A stretch of 46,922 bases of DNA from assembly GCF_029263575.1 (NCBI RefSeq), contig NZ_JAJUFV010000005.1:1-46922 (forward strand), in the 5' to 3' direction. Position 1 is the first letter of the stretch, and each line of letters opens with the position of its first letter. Under the pieces are notes generated by a model that did no database searches, had not been told where the DNA came from, and saw nothing but the letters and a program-made list of their open reading frames with translations. The translations under genes were made by a program, and so were the position numbers. Origin of the DNA: Microbacterium sp. (lineage in GTDB: Bacteria; Actinomycetota; Actinomycetes; Actinomycetales; Microbacteriaceae). Of the stretch, positions 35,627 through 43,697 are shown piece by piece.

Positions 35627-36559
35627 CTACTGTTGACGTGCGGCCCGTTCGTGCGCGTCACGCAGCACCTGGCGCTCGTGCTTGCGGGCATCTCGCAGCG
35701 CCTTTTCGGCGGCACGGACTGCCTTCTGCGCCTCTTTGACGCGCTTATCTGCCGCGACGTTGGTTGTGGCATCCGTCAGCCATGCTGACTCGACCTGCCG
35801 GGAATCTCCACGATCGAGACCGGCGATATACGCCTCCAGGCCGTCGAATGTGCGTGCCAGCGCAAAGCGGAACGGGTCGTCATCGGCCGCGAAGACCCCG
35901 GCGTCGATAACGCGGCGCAGCTGTGGGAACTCCTCCGCGGTGATCACGCGATCGTAGAGAGCTGCCTCGCGCTCAGACACTGCCTCGGGAGACAGCCCGG
36001 TCGAACGCGCCTGCTCGGCGTACCCGGCCAGAATCATCCCGTACCACCGGGCGTGACCGCTGACAGCGAGCGCAGCCGCCAGCTGTTCCTGGTCATCCAA
36101 CGGCGTGTCCGCCAGCGCTTCGAGGGCCGCGTCGAGCCACGCCGAGCTGTTGGGCGTGATGGGCGACCCCGTGATCGGCAACGAGAGTATCCATGGATGC
36201 CGGACGAAGATCAGCGCCTGCGCCTCGAAGAGCGCGCGCAGCTTCGTGCGCCAGCCGCTGTTTTCTCGGTGTTCTTCGGGCGGGAGCCCGGTCGCCTCTT
36301 CCTGCATCAACAGCAGCAGGTCGTCTTTCGCACTGACGTACCGGTAAAGCGACATGGGCGTGAAACCGAGCTTGGCAGCGACCGCCGCCATCGACACGGC
36401 CCCGATCCCCTCGAGGTCGGCGAGCTCGATCGCCGCCTCGACGATCTTCTCGATGCTCATCTCGCGCTTGGGACCGCGCTGCGGATTGGCTGCCACACCC
36501 CAGGCGAGCGCTATTCCGCGCGGCAGTTCCGCCGGCTCCGGCTGTTCAATGTCGACCAT
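35627..36559 (-). CDS. TetR-family regulator with C-terminal coiled-coil tail
   Basis: 310 residues. An N-terminal leader of ~33 residues precedes the helix-turn-helix (MSIEKIVEAAIELADLEGIG, then MAAVAAKLGFTPMSLYRYVS), with a TetR_C_1-like ligand domain after it (WLDAALEALADTPLDDQEQL). The final ~45 residues are nearly all charged and Ala (KRVKEAQKAVRAAEKALRDA), which should form a long helix or coiled coil, an addition not typical of TetR. Divergent from an exporter that it probably represses. TAGAGT ends 6 nt before the ATG. Confidence 0.92.
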   Translation of the reverse strand: MVDIEQPEPAELPRGIALAWGVAANPQRGPKREMSIEKIVEAAIELADLEGIGAVSMAAVAAKLGFTPMSLYRYVSAKDDLLLLMQEEATGLPPEEHRENSGWRTKLRALFEAQALIFVRHPWILSLPITGSPITPNSSAWLDAALEALADTPLDDQEQLAAALAVSGHARWYGMILAGYAEQARSTGLSPEAVSEREAALYDRVITAEEFPQLRRVIDAGVFAADDDPFRFALARTFDGLEAYIAGLDRGDSRQVESAWLTDATTNVAADKRVKEAQKAVRAAEKALRDARKHERQVLRDAHERAARQQ

Positions 36560-36565
36560 CGTTCC

Positions 36566-36571
36566 ACTCTA
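36566..36571 (-). promoter_or_regulatory. Candidate -10 box of the tetR gene
   Basis: TAGAGT, 6 nt before the ATG at 36559; it lies beside the dyad at 36581-36616. Confidence 0.4.
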
Positions 36572-36580
36572 ATTCTGTTT

Positions 36581-36616
36581 ATTGCGTAAACCGTGTGTTA
36601 CTCTCATACACGCAAT
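36581..36616. promoter_or_regulatory. Inverted repeat between tetR and the DrrAB-type genes
   Basis: ATTGCGT (36581-36587) and its complement ACGCAAT (36610-36616), with a second pair CGTGT/ACACG inside (36592-36596, 36608-36612). Another dyad, TGTAT/ATACA, follows at 36616-36632. The 101-nt gap between the divergent genes should contain the TetR operator; this is the strongest candidate. Confidence 0.5.
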
Positions 36617-36660
36617 GTATGCACCATATACAGTTTCTCTCCTACACAGAAAGAGCAGCC

Positions 36661-37572
36661 ATGCCAACGCCTGCCATCGCCGTCCGCGATCTGCACAAGA
36701 GCTTCGGCCCCCACACTGTGATCGACGGGCTCGATCTCACCGTCCAGCGCGGTGAGATCTTCGCTCTGCTCGGTCCCAACGGTGCCGGCAAGACCACCAC
36801 GATCAACATCCTCACGACCCTGGTCGCCCCCGACCGAGGCAGCGCCCACGTCGGTGGATTCGATGTCGCTGCCGCACCCCACGAGGTGCGCAGGCGAATC
36901 AGTCTCACCGGTCAGTCAGCCGCCGTCGACGACGCCCTGAGCGCCACCGAGAACCTCGTCATGTTCGGCCGGCTCTCCGGACTGACAAGTGCCCAGGCCA
37001 GACACCGATCAGCCGAGCTGTGCGATCGCTTCGGGCTCGCGGATGCGGCATCGCGCCATGTGCGCACGTACTCCGGCGGTATGCGCCGCCGCCTCGACCT
37101 GGCGTTGAGCTTCGTCGTAACCCCCGAAGTGCTGTTTCTCGACGAACCGACCACGGGCTTGGACACCCGAAGTCGCCGCGATCTGTGGGACATCATCCGA
37201 TCACTCGCCGCAGCGGGCACCACCGTGTTCCTGACGACGCAGTATCTCGACGAAGCAGATGTGCTCGCCGATCACATCGCCGTGCTGCACGATGGTCGCA
37301 TCGCTGCCGAGGGCACCGCGGCCGAACTGAAGGCACGCGTCGGCGGCGAGACGATCGAGCTGCACGACGCCGACGGCACACTGCTTCATGAGGCAGCCAC
37401 CGACGGCACCGTCGCCGGTGTACGACATGCTCTCGACGAACTCGCCGCGCACGGTGCCGATGGCGTCGTCACCCTGCGCCGCCCCAGCCTCGACGACGTC
37501 TTCCTCGCGATCACCGGGCGCACCTCCCCCATCACCGCCACCGACGCCACCACCACCAAGGAGCACGTATGA
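36661..37572 (+). CDS. ABC exporter ATP-binding protein, DrrA-like
   Basis: 303 residues from the ATG at 36661 (MPTPAIAVRDLHKSFGPHTV). Walker A GPNGAGKTT, signature YSGGMRRRLDLALSF and Walker B VLFLDEPTTGLDTRSRRDLW. The C-terminal domain of about 70 residues with RRPSLDDVFLAITGR is a mark of the daunorubicin resistance DrrA group. It pairs with the ABC-2 permease that overlaps its stop codon by 4 bp. The exported compound may be a drug or lipid. Confidence 0.94.
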   Translation: MPTPAIAVRDLHKSFGPHTVIDGLDLTVQRGEIFALLGPNGAGKTTTINILTTLVAPDRGSAHVGGFDVAAAPHEVRRRISLTGQSAAVDDALSATENLVMFGRLSGLTSAQARHRSAELCDRFGLADAASRHVRTYSGGMRRRLDLALSFVVTPEVLFLDEPTTGLDTRSRRDLWDIIRSLAAAGTTVFLTTQYLDEADVLADHIAVLHDGRIAAEGTAAELKARVGGETIELHDADGTLLHEAATDGTVAGVRHALDELAAHGADGVVTLRRPSLDDVFLAITGRTSPITATDATTTKEHV

Positions 37573-38384
37573 CTCTCGCTCTCGCCGCGGACGCGGCATC
37601 CGTCTCTCCGTCCGTTCGTCCGCACCTGCGCGGCGTCACAGCCGAGCTCGTGTTCATCGGGCGGAGCCTGCGACACTCCCTGCGCGATGGCGAATCGCTG
37701 CTGATGGCCATCATGCTGCCGGTGATGCTCATGCTCATGTTCACGTGGGTTTTCGGCGGCGCGATCGATCCGTCCGGCGCCTACGTCGACTACGTCGTGC
37801 CGGGCATCATCCTCACCTGTGCCGGATTCGGCGCATCGTCAACGGCCGTGTACGTCGCCAATGACATGCGCACCGGAATCATCGACCGATTTCGGACGAT
37901 GCCGTTACGGGCCGGGGCGGTGCTCACCGGGCACGTCATCGCCAGCCAGATACGCAACCTGTTCGCCACCGCCATCGTGATCGGCGTCGGTGTGCTCGTG
38001 GGTTTTCGTCCGACGGCCAACCTCCTCGAATGGATCGCGGCAGGAGGAGTCATCGCGCTGTACATCCTGGCGATCACGTACCTGTTCGCCGCGATCGGGC
38101 TCGCAGCAGGATCACCCGAGGCCGCGAACGGCTACGGGTTCGTGCTGTTGTTCCTGCCGTATGTCTCGAGCGCCTTCGTGCCGGTGGCGAGCATGCCGAC
38201 CTGGCTGCAGCCGGTCGCCGCGCACCAGCCGATCACCCCGATCATCGAGGCGATTCGCGGTCTGCTCATGGAAGCACCGCTGGATGCGTCGCTGTGGTGG
38301 GCCCTTGCCTGGTGCATCGGCATCCTCGTGGTCGCCGTGCTGTGGGGTGCGTGGCTGTTCGGGCGCAAAGCCGGCCGACGCTGA
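37569..38384 (+). CDS. ABC-2 type exporter permease, DrrB-like
   Basis: 271 residues, six membrane segments. N-terminal cytoplasmic stretch followed by DGESLLMAIMLPVMLMLMFT; YVDYVVPGIILTCAGFGA and RFRTMPLRAGAVLTGHVIAS are typical of the DrrB/ABC-2 family. C-terminal PVASMPTWLQPVAAHQPITP also fits. Functions with DrrA-like ATPase. Confidence 0.94.
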   Translation: MTLALAADAASVSPSVRPHLRGVTAELVFIGRSLRHSLRDGESLLMAIMLPVMLMLMFTWVFGGAIDPSGAYVDYVVPGIILTCAGFGASSTAVYVANDMRTGIIDRFRTMPLRAGAVLTGHVIASQIRNLFATAIVIGVGVLVGFRPTANLLEWIAAGGVIALYILAITYLFAAIGLAAGSPEAANGYGFVLLFLPYVSSAFVPVASMPTWLQPVAAHQPITPIIEAIRGLLMEAPLDASLWWALAWCIGILVVAVLWGAWLFGRKAGRR

Positions 38385-38399
38385 GCCCGCTCTCGACGC

Positions 38400-38816
38400 T
38401 CAGGCGCCCAGGCGGCGAAGCGCCGTCGTGACGACGTGCTTCGCAGACGCGGCGGCGCGGCCGGCGACCCCGGCGGCGTGCGCCGCGCTCTCGTTCAAAG
38501 CGGTGAAAGTCAGGTCGATATCAGGGGCATCATCGCCGAAGGCGTCGACGAGGAACGGTACGAGCCAGTCGTCGACGACGCCCAGGGGCTCGACCTCGAT
38601 GCTGTAAAAACGGCGCTGACCGTCTTCGCGGACGCTGACGAGATCGGCATCGCGCAAGACCTTGAGGTGCTTGGAGACCGTGGGCTGGCTGATGCCCAGT
38701 TCGCTGACGATCTGCGAGACGCTGGTGCCCGCATCACCCTCGGTGGCCCGCTGCAAGAGCAGCTGGAGGATGTCGCGCCTCGTGCCGTCTGCGATCACGT
38801 CGAAGATGTCGGTCAT
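38400..38816 (-). CDS. ArsR-family winged-helix regulator
   Basis: 138 residues from the ATG at 38816. Residues ~1-90 form the HTH: MTDIFDVIADGTRRDILQLL, SELGISQPTVSKHLKVLRDA and the wing VREDGQRRFYSIEVEPL. No cysteine pairs for metal binding are visible, so metal sensing is unlikely. The remaining ~45 residues are Ala-rich and helical. Divergent from the potassium transporter. TACCCT ends 6 nt before the ATG. Confidence 0.9.
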   Translation of the reverse strand: MTDIFDVIADGTRRDILQLLLQRATEGDAGTSVSQIVSELGISQPTVSKHLKVLRDADLVSVREDGQRRFYSIEVEPLGVVDDWLVPFLVDAFGDDAPDIDLTFTALNESAAHAAGVAGRAAASAKHVVTTALRRLGA

Positions 38817-38822
38817 GTGTTC

Positions 38823-38828
38823 AGGGTA
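38823..38828 (-). promoter_or_regulatory. Candidate -10 box of the arsR-type gene
   Basis: TACCCT, 6 nt before the ATG at 38816. Confidence 0.4.
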
Positions 38829-38864
38829 GCCGTCTCGCGTGCGGAGTACCATGACGAAGGTTCA

Positions 38865-38879
38865 CTGAGACGTTCTCAG
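38865..38879. promoter_or_regulatory. Candidate operator between arsR-type gene and ktrB
   Basis: CTGAGA, 3-nt centre, TCTCAG: perfect 6-bp arms in the middle of the 113-nt divergent gap. Confidence 0.5.
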
Positions 38880-38884
38880 CGGGC

Positions 38885-38915
38885 CCTCGCAGACGAAGGG
38901 TCCTCGCAGACGAAG
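38885..38915 (+). repeat. 14-bp direct repeat upstream of ktrB
   Basis: CCTCGCAGACGAAG occurs at 38885-38898 and again at 38902-38915, a 17-bp period, ending 14 nt before the ktrB start codon. It would be in the leader of ktrB and might arise from local duplication. Confidence 0.8.
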
Positions 38916-38929
38916 CCGGGAGGGGCGAC

Positions 38930-40360
38930 ATGTCGAGCATCGGCGCATCGGGTGCTCCGCGCGGGCGCGTGCGCGACCTCTGGCATTTCGTCCGTCGCCT
39001 CGTGACGTCATCGCCGTCGCGCTTCGCCATCACCGTCTTCACCGGACTGATCCTCCTCTTCACGGCGCTGTTCTCCCTCCCGATCGCCTCGGCGTCTGGC
39101 GCTGTCACCCACCTCAGCGATGCGCTCTTCACCGCGGTATCGACGATCTGCGTCACCGGACTCGCCACAGTCGACATGGCAACGCACTGGTCGCCGTTCG
39201 GCCACGTGCTGATATTTCTCGGCGTGAACATCGGCGGGATGGGCGTGCTGACGCTCGCGTCGGTGCTGGGCCTGGTGATCTCGAAGAAACTCGGGCTTCG
39301 CGCCAAACTGCTCGCCGCCGGTGACAGCAACCCGATGCGCGCGCACGGCGGCCCGATCAACGAGGGCCAGACGGTGCGCCTGGGCGAGGTCGGCCAGCTG
39401 CTGAGAACCGTGGCGCTGTCACTGCTGTTCATCGAGCTCGCCGTCGCTGTGTTGCTATACCCCGGACTCGTGATGGCCGGGATCCCCCCGCTGGCGGCGC
39501 TGTGGGAAGCGCCGTACTACGCCGCGATGTCGTTCACGAATACCGGTTTCACCCCGAACGCCGGAGGCGTGGTCGAGTTCGCCGATGACTATTTCGTGCT
39601 GAGCGTTCTCATGGTGAGCGTCATTCTCGGCAGCATCGGATTCCCCGTGATCTACACGTTGCTGAAGAACCACTTCCATGTGAAGCGGTGGTCGCTGCAT
39701 TCAAAGCTCACCCTCATCACCACCGGCCTCCTGTTCATCGCCGGCGCTGGCGTGTTCTTGGTTCTGGAATACAACAACCCGCTCACCTTCGGGTCGATGG
39801 ATGCCGTCGACACGACGTTTCAGGCCTTCTTCATGTCTGCCATGACACGCTCGGGCGGCTTCAGCGTCGTCGATATCGGCAATCTGAACGGCTCCTCTCT
39901 CGTCGCCGGTTCCATGCTGATGTTCGTCGGCGGTGGCTCAGCGTCAACGGCCGGCGGCATCAAGGTCACCACACTGGCTGTGCTCGCCATTGCGGTCTGG
40001 TCTGAGGCACGCGGACGCCAGTCCGTCGAAGCGTTCGGCCGCCGCATCCCCAGCGATGTGCAGCGCGTCGCACTCTCGGTCGTCGCCTGGGGCGCCACGA
40101 TCGTAGCGGTCTCGACCATCGTGATCGCCCAGATCACCAAGGCGCCAGTCGACGAAGTGCTCTTCGACGTCATCAGCGCGTTCGGCACGGTGGGACTGAG
40201 CACGGGTCTGACCGCCGAGCTGCCCGACTCGGCGTCGTACGTCATGGCCGCCACCATTTTCATGGGGCGCATTGGTACAGTGACTCTCGCCGCGGCCGTC
40301 GCCGCGACCTCCCGTTCGCAGCAATACTCGCTGCCCGTCGAAAGGCCGATCGTTGGTTGA
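38930..40360 (+). CDS. ktrB: Potassium uptake membrane protein, KtrB/TrkH type
   Basis: 476 residues with GGGAGGGG upstream of the start. Four membrane-pore-membrane repeats, each with a selectivity filter loop: CVTGLATV, TNTGFTPN, TRSGGFSV and GTVGLSTGL. The conserved Gly in each loop is present. This is the ion channel part of a Trk/Ktr importer (sodium- or proton-coupled). A downstream gene overlapping by 8 bp encodes its nucleotide-binding partner. Confidence 0.95.
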   Translation: MSSIGASGAPRGRVRDLWHFVRRLVTSSPSRFAITVFTGLILLFTALFSLPIASASGAVTHLSDALFTAVSTICVTGLATVDMATHWSPFGHVLIFLGVNIGGMGVLTLASVLGLVISKKLGLRAKLLAAGDSNPMRAHGGPINEGQTVRLGEVGQLLRTVALSLLFIELAVAVLLYPGLVMAGIPPLAALWEAPYYAAMSFTNTGFTPNAGGVVEFADDYFVLSVLMVSVILGSIGFPVIYTLLKNHFHVKRWSLHSKLTLITTGLLFIAGAGVFLVLEYNNPLTFGSMDAVDTTFQAFFMSAMTRSGGFSVVDIGNLNGSSLVAGSMLMFVGGGSASTAGGIKVTTLAVLAIAVWSEARGRQSVEAFGRRIPSDVQRVALSVVAWGATIVAVSTIVIAQITKAPVDEVLFDVISAFGTVGLSTGLTAELPDSASYVMAATIFMGRIGTVTLAAAVAATSRSQQYSLPVERPIVG

Positions 40361-41024
40361 AGTCCTGCGGAGCGATGCCCCCGTGCTCGTGATCGGGCTC
40401 GGACGCTTCGGCGCCGCGTGCGCGGGCGAGCTCGATCGACTCGATCGCGAAGTGCTCGCGATGGACGAGAACCTCGAGCTCGTGCAAAAGTGGTCTGATC
40501 GCGTGACCCACACCGTGCAGGGCGATGCGCGCAACATCGACGCCCTGCGTCAGATCGGCGCGCAGGACTTCCAGGTGGCCGTGGTCGCGGTGGGGTCGCT
40601 CATCGAGGCATCCGTGCTGATCACCGCAAACCTCGTCGATCTCAAAGTTCCCCAGATCTGGGCCAAAGCCGTCTCGCAATCGCATGGAAAGATCCTCGCC
40701 CGAGTCGGCGCCAACCACGTCATCTACCCCGAGCGCGAGGCCGGCGAACGCGTCGCGCACCTCGTCAGCGGACGGATGCTCGACTTCATCCGTTTCGACG
40801 ATGATTTCGTGCTCGCCAAGATGTATCCACCCAAGCTCATCCGCGGTGTCGGGCTGAACGAATCGGGCGTGCGCTCGAAGTACAAGGTGACGGTCGTCGG
40901 CGTGAAGAGCCCGGGCAAGGAGTTCCGCTACGCCGAAGCCGACACAGTCGTGACCAACCACGACCTCATCATCGTCTCCGGCACCAACCACGACATCGAA
41001 CGATTCGCGGCGCTGGATCGCTGA
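40353..41024 (+). CDS. ktrA: Potassium uptake regulatory protein, KtrA/TrkA type
   Basis: 223 residues. Probable TTG start at 40353, within the ktrB tail and with GAAAGG 7 nt upstream. RCK_N Rossmann domain: VLVIGLGRFGAACAGELDRL (GxGxxG) and acidic residue at AMDENLE that binds the ribose. RCK_C follows from ~135 (LIRGVGLNESGVRSKYKVTV). The ring of these subunits gates the KtrB channel in response to ATP/ADP or NAD(H). Confidence 0.94.
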   Translation: MVEVLRSDAPVLVIGLGRFGAACAGELDRLDREVLAMDENLELVQKWSDRVTHTVQGDARNIDALRQIGAQDFQVAVVAVGSLIEASVLITANLVDLKVPQIWAKAVSQSHGKILARVGANHVIYPEREAGERVAHLVSGRMLDFIRFDDDFVLAKMYPPKLIRGVGLNESGVRSKYKVTVVGVKSPGKEFRYAEADTVVTNHDLIIVSGTNHDIERFAALDR

Positions 41025-41078
41025 GCGCCAGGACGTTCAGGAGCGGGCATTTCAGGACCCGCCCATGAGCCTTGTGTT

Positions 41079-41918
41079 TCAGGAGCCTGCGGCCAATTCC
41101 TTCGCACGCGCAAGCGCCGCATCCGTCGCCTCGGCGAACACCCGGCCGAGCTGAGCGTCCTGGAGGACGGCGACGGCACGCTCTGTGGTGCCCTTCGGGC
41201 TCGTGACCCGGCGGCGAAGCTCGCCGGGTTCGTCATCAGATGCCGCCAACAGTGCCGTCGCCCCGATGAAGGTCTGCTCTGACATGAGCCTGGCATCCGC
41301 CTCGCTAAACCCCTTGCCGATCGCCGCCTTCGTGAGCTCTTCGATAAGCAAGTACACATAGGCCGGGCCAGAACCCGAGATCGTCGACAGCGCGTCGATC
41401 TGGTCTTCGGGCACCTCGATGACCGCGCCGACAAGCTCGAACAGTCGCCGCACGATGGCCAAGTCGTCGGCCGAGGCGGCTGGGCCCGCAGCGAGACCGG
41501 TGACGCCTTTACCGACCGTGGACGGCGTGTTCGGCATCGACCGAATCGTGCTGACCTGACTGCCGAGCACGCTCGCGAAGGTGTCGAGGGTGACGCCGGC
41601 CGCGAGGCTCACGACGATGGCGTCAGGGCGGAGCGCGGGGGCGATCTCGCGAAGCAGGTCGGGAACCATGTGCGGCTTCACCCCGACCAGGATGACGCGG
41701 GCCGCTGCCACGGCGTCGAGGTTGCCGTTCGGTTGCTCTTCCAGTGCGATCGCTGTGACACCGTCGAGACCGGCGAGCGTGGCTGCCTTGTCAGCGGTGC
41801 GATTGGTGGCCGTGATGCCGCCGTCGACAGGTGTGCCCGAGCTCACGACGCCGTGCAGAATCGCACCGCCCATCGAACCGGCACCGAGAAACGCGAGGGA
41901 GGGAAGAGTTTCAGCCAT
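41079..41918 (-). CDS. proC: Pyrroline-5-carboxylate reductase
   Basis: Final step of proline synthesis, reduction of pyrroline-5-carboxylate with NADPH. 279 residues. Nucleotide-binding FLGAGSMGGAI near the start, the middle VSLAAGVTLDTFASVLG, and the dimer/substrate loop with IRSMPNTPSTVGKG and STISGSGPAYVYLLIEEL are conserved. TAGGAT ends 6 nt before the ATG. Convergent with ktrA; the short gap has three TTCAGGA repeats, the last overlapping its stop codon. Confidence 0.97.
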   Translation of the reverse strand: MAETLPSLAFLGAGSMGGAILHGVVSSGTPVDGGITATNRTADKAATLAGLDGVTAIALEEQPNGNLDAVAAARVILVGVKPHMVPDLLREIAPALRPDAIVVSLAAGVTLDTFASVLGSQVSTIRSMPNTPSTVGKGVTGLAAGPAASADDLAIVRRLFELVGAVIEVPEDQIDALSTISGSGPAYVYLLIEELTKAAIGKGFSEADARLMSEQTFIGATALLAASDDEPGELRRRVTSPKGTTERAVAVLQDAQLGRVFAEATDAALARAKELAAGS

Positions 41919-41924
41919 GTCGCC

Positions 41925-41930
41925 ATCCTA
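41925..41930 (-). promoter_or_regulatory. Candidate -10 box of proC
   Basis: TAGGAT, 6 nt before the ATG at 41918. Confidence 0.45.
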
Positions 41931-41984
41931 CGGGCGGCATCCGACAGCGCCGAAGAGTCTCAAGCGCATCTGAGGCAACAGAAC

Positions 41985-41990
41985 TAGAAT
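41985..41990 (+). promoter_or_regulatory. Candidate -10 box of the CDF-domain gene
   Basis: TAGAAT, 6 nt before the ATG at 41997; no ribosome binding site is visible between them. Confidence 0.5.
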
Positions 41991-41996
41991 CGCGTC

Positions 41997-42308
41997 ATGA
42001 GCGGATCTGCCAGCAAACCTGACCTTGACTCGATCATGGATGCCATTCTCGGCTGCGCCGACGTCGAGAAGCTCATCAGCCTGAAGACGCACACCGTCGA
42101 AGACGACGAGCTCCTCGTCCTGGCGAAGGTCGCACTCCCCGCTGAGAAGACCGTGCGCGACATCGCTGACGTCATCGGCCAGATCGAGCAGCGAATCCTC
42201 GACACCGTCGCGAATGTGCGCGCGGTCTACATCCAACCCGACATCTACCGTCCGTCGCTGGATCCCGAGCCGCCCACGGACGTGTTCGTCCTCAAGTCCG
42301 AAGACTGA
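41997..42308 (+). CDS. Stand-alone CDF cation-efflux C-terminal domain-like protein
   Basis: 103 residues, soluble, no membrane segment. The core from about residue 20 (CADVEKLISLKTHTVEDDEL) through LVLAKVALPAEKTVRDIADV and VRAVYIQPDIYRPSLDPEPP looks like the cytoplasmic dimerisation domain of cation diffusion facilitators, which normally follows six membrane helices. Here it stands alone with its own promoter-like box, so it is unlikely to be a truncated gene; it may form a dimeric metal-binding protein or a subunit partner of a transporter. The usual metal-binding histidines are sparse (H32 only), so the role is unclear. Confidence 0.7.
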   Translation: MSGSASKPDLDSIMDAILGCADVEKLISLKTHTVEDDELLVLAKVALPAEKTVRDIADVIGQIEQRILDTVANVRAVYIQPDIYRPSLDPEPPTDVFVLKSED

Positions 42309-42344
42309 GTCGGGTCGCACCGCCGGGTGTGCCGGGCTGGGCGT

Positions 42345-42428
42345 GCCGAATTCCGGACGCACACGGCATCGCTCGGTGTGTTGCGGTGCTGACACGCGGC
42401 ACAGGGGGCTCTCGGTCTGCAATTCGGC
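42345..42428. terminator. Inverted repeats in the gap between the CDF-domain gene and tadA
   Basis: GCCGAATT (42345-42352) pairs with AATTCGGC (42421-42428). The loop holds GCACAC and GTGTGT, which can pair as an inner stem. The two genes converge here, so this may end both transcripts. Confidence 0.4.
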
Positions 42429-42446
42429 CCGCCGCGGCCGCCCGTG

Positions 42447-42902
42447 TTAGCGACGTCGCTCGAAGAAGTCACGCAGCAGCGCTGTCGACGCCTGCTCTTC
42501 GACGCCCCCGATCACCTCTGCTCGATAAGGCAGCCGACGATCGCGCAACAGGTCGTACATGGACCCGGCGGCCCCTGCCTTGTCGTCCCACGCACCGAAC
42601 ACGACGCGGTCGAGGCGCGCCTGCAGAATCGCTCCCGCGCACATGACGCATGGTTCGAGCGTGACGACGAGGGTGTGCGTTTCGAGATTCCAGGAACCGA
42701 CGGATGCCGCGGCCCGCCGCATCGCGACGATTTCAGCGTGCCCCGTCGGATCGTGGCTCTCTTCACGCGTGTTTCGACCTTCGCCGACAACCCGGCCAGC
42801 GTGATCGAGCACGACGGCCCCGACGGGAACCTCACCTGCCGCTGCGGCTTCCGCGGCGAGCTCGAGAGCACGCCGCATCCCCTCGCTGGCTGTCGTGCGC
42901 AT
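42447..42902 (-). CDS. tadA: tRNA-specific adenosine deaminase TadA
   Basis: Zinc-dependent enzyme that turns A34 of tRNA-Arg(ACG) to inosine. 151 residues. HAE at 55-57 ([10 protein letters not shown]) supplies the first zinc ligand and the proton-shuttle Glu; PCVMC with C85 and C88 ([13 protein letters not shown]) supplies the others. [20 protein letters not shown] is a TadA signature. TAGGCT ends 6 nt before the ATG. Divergent from upp by only 32 nt. Confidence 0.96.
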   Translation of the reverse strand: MRTTASEGMRRALELAAEAAAAGEVPVGAVVLDHAGRVVGEGRNTREESHDPTGHAEIVAMRRAAASVGSWNLETHTLVVTLEPCVMCAGAILQARLDRVVFGAWDDKAGAAGSMYDLLRDRRLPYRAEVIGGVEEQASTALLRDFFERRR

Positions 42903-42908
42903 ATTCTC

Positions 42909-42914
42909 AGCCTA
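42909..42914 (-). promoter_or_regulatory. Candidate -10 box of tadA
   Basis: TAGGCT, 6 nt before the ATG at 42902. Only 8 nt separate it from the upp box on the other strand. Confidence 0.4.
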
Positions 42915-42922
42915 TTGCGCAT

Positions 42923-42928
42923 TACCCT
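42923..42928 (+). promoter_or_regulatory. Candidate -10 box of upp
   Basis: TACCCT, 6 nt before the ATG at 42935. The two divergent boxes mean that one polymerase bound here would exclude the other. Confidence 0.35.
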
Positions 42929-42934
42929 GTAATC

Positions 42935-43567
42935 ATGCGTGTTCACGTCGCCGACCACCCGCTCATCACTCACAAGCTCACGGTGCTGCGCGACAAGCGC
43001 ACCCCGTCTCCTGTCTTTCGGCAGTTGACCGAAGAGCTGGTGACCCTGCTCGCGTACGAGGCGACGCGCAACGTGAAGGTGTCGCCCGTGGAGATCACCA
43101 CCCCGGTCAAGAAGACGATGGGTGTGAAGATCTCTGAGCCGCGGCCCATAGTCGTTCCGATTCTGCGCGCCGGGCTCGGAATGCTGGAGGGGCTCGTCAA
43201 GCTCCTTCCCACCGCCGAGGTCGGTTTTCTCGGAATGATTCGCGACGAGACGACGTTCGAGCCGACGACGTACACCGAGCGCCTGCCCGATGACCTCAGC
43301 GACCGGCAGTGCTTTGCCATCGACCCGATGCTTGCCACGGGTGGCTCCCTGGGGGCGGCGATCGAGTTCCTGTTCCAGCGCGGCGCGCAGGATGTCACAG
43401 CCATCTGTCTGCTCGGAACCCCCGAGGGCGTCGCGACGATCGAGAAGATCGTCGGCGACAGGGATGTCACCCTCGTCCTGGGGGCGCTCGATGAAGGGCT
43501 CGATGAGAACCGCTTCATCGTTCCCGGCCTCGGCGACGCCGGAGATCGGCTCTACGGCACGGTCTGA
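42935..43567 (+). CDS. upp: Uracil phosphoribosyltransferase
   Basis: Converts uracil and PRPP to UMP. 210 residues from the ATG at 42935 ([20 protein letters not shown]). [20 protein letters not shown] and the PRPP loop [19 protein letters not shown] are diagnostic, as is the C-terminal [16 protein letters not shown] that binds uracil. The longer upstream frame would overlap tadA and its promoter and is rejected. Confidence 0.97.
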   Translation: MRVHVADHPLITHKLTVLRDKRTPSPVFRQLTEELVTLLAYEATRNVKVSPVEITTPVKKTMGVKISEPRPIVVPILRAGLGMLEGLVKLLPTAEVGFLGMIRDETTFEPTTYTERLPDDLSDRQCFAIDPMLATGGSLGAAIEFLFQRGAQDVTAICLLGTPEGVATIEKIVGDRDVTLVLGALDEGLDENRFIVPGLGDAGDRLYGTV

Positions 43568-43666
43568 GTTTGCGCCGGAGCTTGTGCCGTGCTGCCATGC
43601 CCACCCGCGCCGCGCGGCCCGTGCGGCCCGTGTCGTGCCGTGCCGAAAACAGGAGAAGTCCCCGAA

Positions 43667-43697
43667 ATCAGGAGAAATCGGAACAATTGCTCCTGAT
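43667..43697 (+). terminator. Hairpin downstream of upp
   Basis: ATCAGGAG (43667-43674) pairs with CTCCTGAT (43690-43697), loop of 15 nt, about 100 nt after the upp stop codon. Directly adjoins the tandem repeat array; no T-run follows. Confidence 0.45.

Noticed and set aside
41025..41078. Terminator hairpin between ktrA and proC
   Set aside because: Only a 5-bp GCGGG/CCCGC stem is possible; the three TTCAGGA direct repeats there do not pair, so no terminator is claimed.
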